Shown here piece by piece: positions 55,216 to 63,878 of a DNA stretch of 64,000 nucleotides. Position 1 is the first letter of the stretch; every line of letters begins with the position of its first letter. A program made the translations under genes and the position numbers. This stretch comes from Oceanotoga teriensis (GTDB taxonomy: Bacteria; Thermotogota; Thermotogae; Petrotogales; Petrotogaceae): assembly GCF_003148465.1 (NCBI RefSeq), contig NZ_QGGI01000006.1, positions 90,003 through 154,002 of the forward strand, given 5' to 3'. The notes below the pieces were generated by a model, which did no database searches, was not told where the DNA came from, and saw nothing but the letters and a program-made list of their open reading frames with translations.

Positions 55216-56859
55216 ATGAATGAAAAAATAATTTTGTTTTCTATAGGTTCTGTTCAAGAATATATTATTAACTCAAGAAATTTAAAAGATTTAAAAAATA
55301 GTAGTGATATTATAAAAGAAATAATGTTAAAAGGAATAGAATTTTTTAAATGCTTTGAAGGGGAACTTATCTTACCAAATCTTGAAGTTGATAATTTAAA
55401 TCTTTTGAAGAATGATAATAATATACCAAATTATTTTATTATTAAATATAAAAATTCTGAATATCTTGGAAAGAAACTAGAAGAAGAATTAAAAGAATTT
55501 TATATTGAAAAAGTAGAAAAAGAGTTAGAGCCAGATAATAAAAAAATTAGCAATGAAATTATTAAAAATCAAATCAAATCAACTTTTAATTTTTATTGGG
55601 TTGAAACAGAATATGATGATGAAAATTATAAAAAATTTTATAATGAACTTTATACACATTTTGATGCTGTAAAAAACTCAAAAAAATATAGTACTTTAGA
55701 AGAAACAGGTAAAAAATGTAGTATATGCGGAGAAAAAAATGTATATTTTAAAAAAAATAATAATAATAATAAAATAAACTGTTTTATAGGTAAAAATTTA
55801 AAAGAAAATGAAACTTTATGTATTTCTTGTTATTTTAAAAGAATATATAATAATAAAAATTTATCAACTAATAATAAAAATTTATCAACAGCAAAAATAG
55901 CCTTGAGTTGTCTTGAAGAGAATGAAAAATTAAAAAAAATTTTAAATCAATATAATAATAATAATAATAATAAAGATCTTTATGAAGGTATTTTAGACTC
56001 TAAAGATAATATTGATTTGCCAAATTATTATTGTATTTATAGATTGGATATAGATAATTTAGGGAAATGGATGAGTGGAAAGTACTTTACAAGTACTGAA
56101 AATAAAAATTTTAAAAAGTATCAACAAAATTTATCACTTAAAATTAATAAATTTTTTAATAAAATAAAAGAATTTTTTAAAAATAAAAATAAATTAGATT
56201 TTTTGATATATGCAGGAGGTGATGATTTACTAGCAGTTTTACCTGTAAGTTTAATTTATGAGTTTGATAATGAAATATTTAAAATATTTAAAGAAATTTT
56301 TAAAGGTGAGTATTCTAAATTAACTTATTCAAAAGGAATATTTATAACTCATTATAAAACTCCTTTAAAAGAAATTGTAAGAGTATCTAAAACAGAGCTT
56401 GAAAAAACTAAAGAAAGATTTTCTAAAAAAAGAATTGATAGAGAATTAGAAAAAGATAGCACTGTTATTTCTATTATGAACGAGGGATATGATAGTAGAA
56501 GTATTTATTTTAAAAATAAACTTCATAACGAAAATGCTATTGAATTTGTATTGAGAGATTTACAAAAATATTTTTCAGAAAGTTCAAGCTATTTTCATTT
56601 TGAATTAGAAAATCAATTTATTAATATGGACGATATTGAAGAAAATAATTTAATAGATATTTTTATGTTAGAGCAAAGAAGATTAATGAAAAGAGCTTAT
56701 AAAAACAAAGATAATGAATTTGAAAATGTACATAAAAAATTACTTAAATATTTAGAATTAAATGCAAAATTAGGTGATTTTATTGATTTTGAAAATTATT
56801 TTAATTTATTTCATATAGTGAGAAAATATTCTCAATTAATGAGGAAGTGTTTGAAATGA
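55216..56859 (+). CDS. cmr2: Cas10/Cmr2 without HD domain
   Basis: 547-residue large subunit. The cyclase/palm motif GGDD is at residues 334-337 (IYAGGDDLLAVLP), so cyclic oligoadenylate synthesis should be possible. The zinc-finger part is CSICGEKN...CISCYFKR. The N-terminus starts directly with the first palm domain (FSIGSVQEYIINSRNLKDLK); the HD nuclease found in many Cas10 proteins is absent, which explains the short length. It starts at the ATG at 55216; a frame-matched ATG at 55204 overlaps cmr1. DNA cleavage by HD is thus missing and signalling through the CARF protein should dominate. Confidence 0.95.
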   Translation: MNEKIILFSIGSVQEYIINSRNLKDLKNSSDIIKEIMLKGIEFFKCFEGELILPNLEVDNLNLLKNDNNIPNYFIIKYKNSEYLGKKLEEELKEFYIEKVEKELEPDNKKISNEIIKNQIKSTFNFYWVETEYDDENYKKFYNELYTHFDAVKNSKKYSTLEETGKKCSICGEKNVYFKKNNNNNKINCFIGKNLKENETLCISCYFKRIYNNKNLSTNNKNLSTAKIALSCLEENEKLKKILNQYNNNNNNKDLYEGILDSKDNIDLPNYYCIYRLDIDNLGKWMSGKYFTSTENKNFKKYQQNLSLKINKFFNKIKEFFKNKNKLDFLIYAGGDDLLAVLPVSLIYEFDNEIFKIFKEIFKGEYSKLTYSKGIFITHYKTPLKEIVRVSKTELEKTKERFSKKRIDRELEKDSTVISIMNEGYDSRSIYFKNKLHNENAIEFVLRDLQKYFSESSSYFHFELENQFINMDDIEENNLIDIFMLEQRRLMKRAYKNKDNEFENVHKKLLKYLELNAKLGDFIDFENYFNLFHIVRKYSQLMRKCLK

Positions 56860-57959
56860 GTACTAAAATATTAAGGATAAAACCACAAGATACATTGTTT
56901 TTTGGCTCTGGTAAAGTATTAAATAAAGGTGAAAATAGTTGGAGCGGTACAAAACTTGTACCTTATCCAAGTGTTTTTTATGGTGCAATATGTACTTTGA
57001 TGCTTTCTAAAAGTCAAAATAGGAAAATTGAATATATAGACAATAAAAATCAAGATTCAGATCCAAGAAAATTTTTAGAAATAAAGGCTATTTATTTATA
57101 CGATGAAAATGATAAAGAAATTTTAATCCCAGCACCTCTTGATTTGTATTTGGATAAATTAAATAAAATTCATTATGCAAATATAAAAAAATCAAAGTTT
57201 AAAACATCAGTAGATGAAAGTTTAAAAAAATTATTTTTTAAACCAGAAAACATAGAAACTAAAAAGATTGAAAATATGTTTATTTCAGTTAGTGATTTAA
57301 ATTATTCTTATGCATTTTATCAAGATAGTATAGATATATATAGCCAAAACAACATAAATAATAGCAGTTATAAAGTAGGTATAGAAGTAGATAGGGATAC
57401 AAAAACAGCAAAAGAAAAAATGTTGTATAGAATAGATTTAAATGAATTAAAAGGAAATATATGGAGTTATTTAGTTGAATATGAGATAAGAAATGATTGG
57501 GAAGAAAATTTTGATTTAAATCAAGGATATTTAAAATTGGGTGGAGAAAACAAGATTTGTAAATATTTTATGGAAGATAAGTCAAATTATATTGATTTAA
57601 CTGAAGAAGTTTATTCTGAAACTAATAAGTCAAATTATATAAAAATTGTATTTATTTCTCCAAGCATATTTAAAAATAAAGAAGATATAAAAAAAGATAT
57701 TAAAGCATATACTAATTCAAAGCCTTATTTAATTGGTGGATATGATATGAAAGAAAAAAAACCAAAGCCTATGAAAAATTATATACCAGAAGGATCTGTA
57801 TATATTTTAAAAAATAAAAAATTTAAAAATAAAACTATTTCTGAGATAGAAGAAATTATAAACAGTGAATATTTTGAAAAAGAGGATCAAATTATAGGAT
57901 ATTCAAGGTATAAAGTTATTTTTTTATCTAAAGAAGAATTAAAAGAAATGGAGGATTAA
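56856..57959 (+). CDS. cmr3: Type III-B effector subunit Cmr3 (RAMP, Cas5-like)
   Basis: 367-residue RAMP that holds the 5' handle of the crRNA. The N-terminus LRIKPQDTLFFGSGKVLNKG and the following SVFYGAICTLML are typical of Cmr3. The ATG at 56856 overlaps the cmr2 stop as ATGA, implying coupled translation. Confidence 0.94.
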   Translation: MSTKILRIKPQDTLFFGSGKVLNKGENSWSGTKLVPYPSVFYGAICTLMLSKSQNRKIEYIDNKNQDSDPRKFLEIKAIYLYDENDKEILIPAPLDLYLDKLNKIHYANIKKSKFKTSVDESLKKLFFKPENIETKKIENMFISVSDLNYSYAFYQDSIDIYSQNNINNSSYKVGIEVDRDTKTAKEKMLYRIDLNELKGNIWSYLVEYEIRNDWEENFDLNQGYLKLGGENKICKYFMEDKSNYIDLTEEVYSETNKSNYIKIVFISPSIFKNKEDIKKDIKAYTNSKPYLIGGYDMKEKKPKPMKNYIPEGSVYILKNKKFKNKTISEIEEIINSEYFEKEDQIIGYSRYKVIFLSKEELKEMED

Positions 57960-57960
57960 A

Positions 57961-59562
57961 ATGAACGAAGAAAATAAAAAGGACATCGAAAATGAATTTG
58001 ATGCTATAGTTGTATGTTCAACTTTAAATCAAATGGTAAATTATTTAACGATAAAAGAACATGAACATTTATTTAAAAATGAAAAAAATATAATTATTAT
58101 TGGAGGAAAAATAGAAAAAATTGAAAATTATGATCCTAATTTTAAAAATAATTTTACTTATAACAATAAGTTTAATTATTTTGAATGGAATAATAATTTA
58201 AAAACAGTTTTAAATACGGATAAATCTTATAATATTAGAGAAATTGAATTTAATAATAACAAAATAAAAAATCATAAATCAATTATAAGTAAATTAAAGA
58301 AAAGTATAAAGAAAGAAAAAAAAATATTATGGAATATAACAGGTGGGCAAAGACATTTTGTTATGGCTATTACTCAATATGTTTTGAATGAAAGAGATGA
58401 TGATGTAATTATTTACTTTGATGGAGATACAGAAAAATATTATTATTATTATGGGAAAAATACAAATAAAGTTTCAAATAAAAATATAAAATTAGATAAA
58501 AATAATGAAGTAATGAATATAGAAATAGCATTAAAATTAATGGGATTTGATTCATCTAAAGATGATCGTTATAAAGTTGATGAATCATACAAATTTTTGA
58601 AAAATATTGAGAGTATTGATGGAAATTATGAAATTAAGTTAAAAAATGAAGATGAAAATAAACATAGAAAATTAAAAGAAGAGTTTCAAGAAAAATTAAA
58701 TGAATTTCAAGTATATAATAAAATGTACCATAAATTTTATGACTTAAAAGAAAAATTAGATGAATTTCAAGAATTATTAATAAAATCAAATGGATATAAA
58801 AATGAATATAATTTGTATAAAGAATTATACGCAAATGAAAAAGAAAATGAAAAAGAAAATGAAAAAGAAATTAAAAAAATTAAAGAAATTTTAAATAATT
58901 TTTTAGATAGCGATCCATCAAAATTGGATAAAAATATAAAAAAAACGCTAAGAAATTTAAATAATAATAAAAAGCTAAATGTAAATGCTGAAAGTATATT
59001 AAGAAAGTATGCTAATAAAAAAAGTTTAGATGGCAATATTTTTGATCAAATAATAGGAAAAATGGAAAGTAAAAATATATTAAACTTAACAGAAAATGAA
59101 AAAAATATATTAGAAAAAAGTTTGGGTGGACATAAAAGAGGAAAAGTTTTTGGATATATTTTAGAAAACATGACTTTTTATAGAATGATAGATATAATTT
59201 CTAGAGAATTTCAAAATGAAATAGCTGATATAAGATTTGATCATAGTTCTTATGTTAATAAAGAAAATATAGATCAATTTGATATATTACTATTAACAAA
59301 AAAAGGGAAATTGATTAATTTTGAATGTAAATCAGGAGGAATGGTTGGAGATAATGCTAAGAGTAATAATTATTCTACTTATGCAATTTCAGGAGTTTAT
59401 GGAACACCTGTTTTAATTCATCCTGTTTTTGATCTTAAAAAACGTCAAAAAGATATTTATAAAAATATTAAATCAGCTTATAATTCAGCAAAAAAAGCAA
59501 ATTTAGATACATGTTCAATTGAAGGAATAAAGTGTTATTTAGAAAAAATATTAAAAAAATAG
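57961..59562 (+). CDS. CARF-domain nuclease, Card1/Can2-like, with long linker
   Basis: 533-residue candidate ancillary effector activated by cyclic oligoadenylate. The N-terminal Rossmann-like CARF domain (residues 1 to about 200) contains the ligand motif WNITGGQRHFVMAITQY (124-140). The C-terminal domain (about 390-533) has a PD-(D/E)xK nuclease core: D441 (DQFDILLL) and E455-x-K457 (NFECKSG), with an upstream Glu at LEN. Between them lies about 190 residues of charged, probably coiled-coil sequence with the repeat ENEKENEKE. Known Card1/Can2 proteins are about 150 residues shorter. It is embedded in the cmr operon (one base after cmr3). Binding to cA4 or cA6 is not predictable. Confidence 0.85.
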   Translation: MNEENKKDIENEFDAIVVCSTLNQMVNYLTIKEHEHLFKNEKNIIIIGGKIEKIENYDPNFKNNFTYNNKFNYFEWNNNLKTVLNTDKSYNIREIEFNNNKIKNHKSIISKLKKSIKKEKKILWNITGGQRHFVMAITQYVLNERDDDVIIYFDGDTEKYYYYYGKNTNKVSNKNIKLDKNNEVMNIEIALKLMGFDSSKDDRYKVDESYKFLKNIESIDGNYEIKLKNEDENKHRKLKEEFQEKLNEFQVYNKMYHKFYDLKEKLDEFQELLIKSNGYKNEYNLYKELYANEKENEKENEKEIKKIKEILNNFLDSDPSKLDKNIKKTLRNLNNNKKLNVNAESILRKYANKKSLDGNIFDQIIGKMESKNILNLTENEKNILEKSLGGHKRGKVFGYILENMTFYRMIDIISREFQNEIADIRFDHSSYVNKENIDQFDILLLTKKGKLINFECKSGGMVGDNAKSNNYSTYAISGVYGTPVLIHPVFDLKKRQKDIYKNIKSAYNSAKKANLDTCSIEGIKCYLEKILKK

Positions 59563-59572
59563 GAGGAGAAAA

Positions 59573-60388
59573 ATGTTTAGTACATCAAAACAGTTATTTA
59601 TAAAAACAAAATCTCCTTTACACGCAGGAATTGGTAGAACAATAGGGAATATTGATATGCCCATTCAAAGAGAAAAGTATGGAGGATATCCAAAGATAGA
59701 AGCAACAACTTTAAAAGGTAACTTAAGAAAATACTATGAAAATAATGATGCAAATAATTATTTTGGAAAAGCAAATAATGAAACAGTATCGGTATTTGGA
59801 ATTACTGATGCTAGACTTTTATTTTATCCTATAAAAACAATTAAAGGTATGTATACCTATGTTACTTGTTCTTACTTATTAAATAGATTTATTGAAGATA
59901 ATAAAATTATAGAAGAAATAGAAGGATCTAAAATATTTGACGTACCAGAAAACAAGTGTGGTATTATAAAAAATAATAATCAATTTTCTGATTTAAAAGA
60001 TGATTATATTTATTTAGACAATTTTATATTTAAAAAAATAAGTATTGATAATAATAAAAATAAAGCATTAGAAAAATTTAATTTTATTAAAGAAAAGGAT
60101 ATTATATTACTTTCTGATAATGATTTTAATGAATTAATATTTTTAAACAAAAATATAGTTCATAGAAATAGAGTAAATGAAATTACAGGCGTTGTAGATA
60201 AAAAGAGTGGTTCTTTATATACAGAAGAGTATGTGCCAATAGAAACAGTTTTTTATACTTTAATTTTGAAAAATGAATTTGGTGAAAATGATCTTTATGA
60301 AAAATTTTTTGAAGAAATTCCTTTGAAAATTCAAATAGGAAGTAATTATAATTTTGGAAAAGGAATAGTGGAAATTATAAAAAAATAA
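59573..60388 (+). CDS. cmr4: Cmr4-type RAMP, first paralogue
   Basis: 271-residue backbone subunit of the Cas7 group. PLHAGIGRTIGNIDMPIQRE carries D28, equivalent to the catalytic Asp that cuts target RNA in Cmr4. The C-terminal GSNYNFGKGIVEII is the G-loop-like end. It differs from the next gene in having GIG in place of GSG and in being 41 residues shorter. Most Cmr systems have one cmr4 gene whose product fills several backbone positions. Confidence 0.92.
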   Translation: MFSTSKQLFIKTKSPLHAGIGRTIGNIDMPIQREKYGGYPKIEATTLKGNLRKYYENNDANNYFGKANNETVSVFGITDARLLFYPIKTIKGMYTYVTCSYLLNRFIEDNKIIEEIEGSKIFDVPENKCGIIKNNNQFSDLKDDYIYLDNFIFKKISIDNNKNKALEKFNFIKEKDIILLSDNDFNELIFLNKNIVHRNRVNEITGVVDKKSGSLYTEEYVPIETVFYTLILKNEFGENDLYEKFFEEIPLKIQIGSNYNFGKGIVEIIKK

Positions 60389-60401
60389 TTGGAGGTATAA
60401 A

Positions 60402-61340
60402 ATGAAAAGTGAATTTTTTTATATAAAAGCATTAACTCCTATACATGCAGGTTCTGGAGAAACATTAGGATATGTAGATATGCCGATTCAAAGAGAGCAA
60501 CATTCTGACATACCAAAAATAGAGGCATCAACTTTGAAAGGGTGTATAAAAAATAAAGTTTATAAATTAGAAAAAATATATGAAGAGAATACTAATGAAG
60601 AAACTAAAATAAAATATGAACTAGTATTTGGATCTGAAAAAGGTGAAGATAGAGCAAGTTTTTTGGGATTTACAGATGCTGTATTATTATTTTTTCCAGT
60701 AAAATCTGATAAAGATATATTTAAATTAATAACTTGTCCGTATTTATTGAATAGATGGGTAAATGATTTGGATGAAATAAAAGAAGAAATAAAAGAAATA
60801 AAAGAAGGAGAATATGTATCTTTATTTGAAGATAAAGATAAAAATAAAAAAATATACTTAGAAGAGTATGTTTTTAATAAATCTGAAATATTTAATGGAG
60901 AATCAGAAGGAAAAGAAATATCAAAATTATTAAAAAGTAAAATTAAAGGTATAGAAGAAAACAAAATAGTGATATTAAATGATACAGATTTTATTGATTT
61001 AGTTAATATGTATACAGAAGTTATAACAAGAAATAAAATAGATTCTTTTACAGGAGTTTCAGCAAAAACAGGACTTTTTACAGAAGAATATTTGCCTTCA
61101 GAAACAATACTATACTTTAAAGTTTTTGAAAATAACATAATTCATTCTTCTAGTGATGACAACGATTCGAAGAAAGATGACAACTATTTGAAGAAAGATG
61201 ACAACGATTTGAAGAAAGGGGTTATAAATTCTTTAAAAAATTTTGAAACAATACTGAAATATTTGAAAGAGGAAATGGGTAATGTGTTTCAAATAGGAGG
61301 TAATTCCACCATTGGAAAAGGTATTGTAAAAAGAATATAA
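60402..61340 (+). CDS. cmr4: Cmr4-type RAMP, second paralogue
   Basis: 312-residue Cas7-type backbone subunit. PIHAGSGETLGYVDMPIQRE holds D26, matching the target-RNA-cleaving Asp of Pyrococcus Cmr4. The end QIGGNSTIGKGIVKRI is canonical. It is clearly related to the previous gene over its whole length (IDMPIQRE/VDMPIQRE, TEEYVPIET/TEEYLPSET). Near the C-terminus it has an insertion made of three copies of a seven-residue repeat (DDNDSKK, DDNYLKK, DDNDLKK). Both paralogues keep the active Asp. Confidence 0.94.
   Translation: MKSEFFYIKALTPIHAGSGETLGYVDMPIQREQHSDIPKIEASTLKGCIKNKVYKLEKIYEENTNEETKIKYELVFGSEKGEDRASFLGFTDAVLLFFPVKSDKDIFKLITCPYLLNRWVNDLDEIKEEIKEIKEGEYVSLFEDKDKNKKIYLEEYVFNKSEIFNGESEGKEISKLLKSKIKGIEENKIVILNDTDFIDLVNMYTEVITRNKIDSFTGVSAKTGLFTEEYLPSETILYFKVFENNIIHSSSDDNDSKKDDNYLKKDDNDLKKGVINSLKNFETILKYLKEEMGNVFQIGGNSTIGKGIVKRI
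61155..61217 (+). repeat. Three tandem 21-bp repeats inside the second cmr4
   Basis: Units 61155-61175, 61176-61196 and 61197-61217 each begin GATGACAAC and end AAGAAA. They differ at a few bases and keep the frame, encoding DDN(D/Y)(S/L)KK. Copy number may vary between strains. Confidence 0.93.
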
Positions 61341-61365
61341 TAATTAAAAAATAAGAGGTGTTATT

Positions 61366-61785
61366 ATGGGAAATTTAAATAATACGAATTTAGAAGTTTC
61401 TAAATTTTCTTTAGATTGTGTAAAAAAATGTGTAGATGAAAAAGAAATTAAAGTACAAAAAGAATATAAAACATTGGTAAAAAAAATGCCTACACTAATA
61501 CAAAAAAATGGTTTCATAAATACATTAGCTTTTTTACTTTCAAAATCTAAATCTAATGAGCAGCATGAAATAGTTATAAAAAATATAATTGACTGGAGTA
61601 AAAAAAATAAAAAAATAGAAATATTTTTAAAATTAGATGAAAATGGTTGTGATTTTGAAAAATATATAAATAAAATAAATAATATAACTGATAATTATGA
61701 GTATAGATTGATTACAAAAGAAATGATGATTTTGTTTGGATGGGTAAAAAGATTTGCAGATGCAATGATAGAAAAGGAAGATTAA
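61366..61785 (+). CDS. cmr5: Type III-B small subunit Cmr5
   Basis: 139-residue all-helical protein. The conserved C-terminal motif MILFGWVKRFADAMIEKE matches Cmr5. It binds along the backbone and helps target RNA binding. The GAGGTG ribosome site is clear and the next gene starts one base after its stop. Confidence 0.94.
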   Translation: MGNLNNTNLEVSKFSLDCVKKCVDEKEIKVQKEYKTLVKKMPTLIQKNGFINTLAFLLSKSKSNEQHEIVIKNIIDWSKKNKKIEIFLKLDENGCDFEKYINKINNITDNYEYRLITKEMMILFGWVKRFADAMIEKED

Positions 61786-61786
61786 T

Positions 61787-62767
61787 ATGGAAATAAAAAA
61801 AATAAAAAAAATTATTTTTAATAAAAAAACTAAGGATTATAAAATAGAATTTTATAATAGAAACCCAATAATTAAAAAAAATAAAAAATTAAAAGAATTA
61901 AAAGAAAATACTTTTCAAATTATTAAAGATAACAAAATAATTAATAATTATTGTTTTTTAGAAGATAAAGAAATAAAAACTATTTCTAATTTAAATTTAC
62001 AGATTAATAAATTTCCTCAGTATAAATTGAATTTAGAAATAGATGTAAAAAATGATATTGAAATTGAAGAAACAAAAACACAATTAGAGAATATAGACGA
62101 AAATATTAATTTTATAAAAGAAAATTATAAAAATGAATATTATTTTTTAGACTTAAATCCTAAATTAGAAGATAAAATGATTATTGGATTAGGAGAACAT
62201 TCAGTATACGAAACAAATATTACATTGCATAATATTTACGGTGTACCTTATATTCCGGGTTCAGCACTAAAAGGAGTATTAAGAAATCATATAATAAAAA
62301 AATATTATATTAATTCTGATACCAAGGATTCAAAAGAAATAGAGAAAAATATAATTAAAGATAAATTTTTTAATGATTTATTTGGTGGAGAAAAAAATAA
62401 AGGAAATTTAATTTTTATAGATAGTTTCCCAAATAAAAATATAGAAATAAAATCTGATATTATGGTTCCTCATCATACTAAATATTTTAAAAATGAAAAT
62501 GATTTTCCAAGAGATGATGAAGATCCAAAAATAATAAAATTTTTAGTTGTAAAAGGTGGGAATTTTAAAATAAATATAGGAGTTAGAAATGAATATAAAG
62601 AATTAAAAATTAAAATTGATGAAAACACAGGTATAAAAAATAATAAAGAAGAATTAGATAAAAAAACATATGAAGAATTTATCAAAAATGAAATAAAAGA
62701 AGCATTAGAATTCAATGGAATAGGTGCTAAAACATCTGTTGGATATGGATTTTTTTCATTTGACTAA
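61787..62767 (+). CDS. cmr6: Type III-B effector subunit Cmr6 (RAMP)
   Basis: 326-residue RAMP. Cmr6 signatures are GLGEHSVYETNITLHNIYG, VPYIPGSALKGVLRN and DIMVPHHTKYF, and the C-terminal glycine loop is GAKTSVGYGFFSF. The first 110 residues are a lysine-rich extension typical of this branch. It is the last gene of the operon, with a terminator overlapping its stop. Confidence 0.95.
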   Translation: MEIKKIKKIIFNKKTKDYKIEFYNRNPIIKKNKKLKELKENTFQIIKDNKIINNYCFLEDKEIKTISNLNLQINKFPQYKLNLEIDVKNDIEIEETKTQLENIDENINFIKENYKNEYYFLDLNPKLEDKMIIGLGEHSVYETNITLHNIYGVPYIPGSALKGVLRNHIIKKYYINSDTKDSKEIEKNIIKDKFFNDLFGGEKNKGNLIFIDSFPNKNIEIKSDIMVPHHTKYFKNENDFPRDDEDPKIIKFLVVKGGNFKINIGVRNEYKELKIKIDENTGIKNNKEELDKKTYEEFIKNEIKEALEFNGIGAKTSVGYGFFSFD

Positions 62768-62797
62768 AAAGAAGATTTAAATCTTCTTTTTGGTTTT
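62766..62797 (+). terminator. Terminator of the cmr operon
   Basis: A perfect palindrome (AAAAAGAAGATT and its complement) right at the cmr6 stop, followed by GGTTTTTT. Confidence 0.9.
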
Positions 62798-62811
62798 TTA
62801 TAATAAAAAAT

Positions 62812-62983
62812 TTCCAGGTGATGGAAGTTGAAAAATTGATAGAAATATTATATAATGGTAATTAAGAAAGAAAAAAGGAAGAAATTTTAATTGAGATGAA
62901 ATCGCTGGAACTAAAATCAGTAAATGTAGTGATAATAAGTGTTTTAGCATATTGATGATTTCTAGAATCCTTTATTCATGACT
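62812..62983 (+). promoter_or_regulatory. Leader of CRISPR array 2 with promoter
   Basis: Nearly identical to the array 1 leader over about 170 bases. The promoter is TTGAAA at 62828-62833, a 17-base spacer and TATAAT at 62851-62856, directed into the array. Confidence 0.9.
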
Positions 62984-63878
62984 CTCTAACAATAACAAGA
63001 ATTGTATTTAAATATAGCAGAGTCTCTGAAATTTTCTTCTTGATTTTTTCTCTAACAATAACAAGAATTGTATTTAAATATTTCCAATTTAAATAATTTT
63101 TAAATTTATCTATATCTCTAACAATAACAAGAATTGTATTTAAATGCTATATCTTCCATAACTACTCTATAGTCATGATTTCTCTAACAATAACAAGAAT
63201 TGTATTTAAATTTAAGACAGGGTAACGCTTATTGATATAGACCTACTCTCTAACAATAACAAGAATTGTATTTAAATAATTCTTGATCATCATGTTTTAT
63301 TTTCCATGTTCCTCTCTAACAATAACAAGAATTGTATTTAAATAAAGACAAAATATATATTTTTATTTGAAAAAAAGAGCTCTAACAATAACAAGAATTG
63401 TATTTAAATAAAGAAAGTATAACCGAATATTTCAATAATATAGCTACTCTAACAATAACAAGAATTGTATTTAAATTATAATTTCATTCTAATGATGTCT
63501 TTAGACTGACCCAACTCTAACAATAACAAGAATTGTATTTAAATTATAATTTCATTCTAATGATGTCTTTAGACTGACCCAACTCTAACAATAACAAGAA
63601 TTGTATTTAAATTATAATTTCATTCTAATGATGTCTTTAGACTGACCCAACTCTAACAATAACAAGAATTGTATTTAAATATATTTTCCTCTTTTGATTT
63701 GAAATATTCTTTTTTCCTCTAACAATAACAAGAATTGTATTTAAATTATAAACATAGGACCTCTTGAACTAAATCCTCCCATCTCTAACAATAACAAGAA
63801 TTGTATTTAAATTCTTCATAATATTTAACTATAAAATCACGTACAATTCTCTAACAATAACAAGAATTGTATTTAAAT
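62984..63878 (+). CRISPR. CRISPR array 2: 14 repeats, 13 spacers
   Basis: The same 30-base repeat as array 1. Repeats start at 62984, 63050, 63116, 63182, 63248, 63314, 63380, 63447, 63515, 63583, 63651, 63717, 63783 and 63849. Spacers are 36-38 bases. The spacers at 63477, 63545 and 63613 are identical 38-mers, a tandem triplication of one repeat-spacer unit. The spacer at 63681 shares 22 bases with the spacer at 53591 of array 1. The last repeat is intact and no terminator follows. Confidence 0.98.

Noticed and set aside
54291..62767. Classification as type III-A (Csm)
   Set aside because: Cmr1, Cmr3, Cmr5 and Cmr6 signatures are clear and no Csm2, Csm5 or Csm6 is present.
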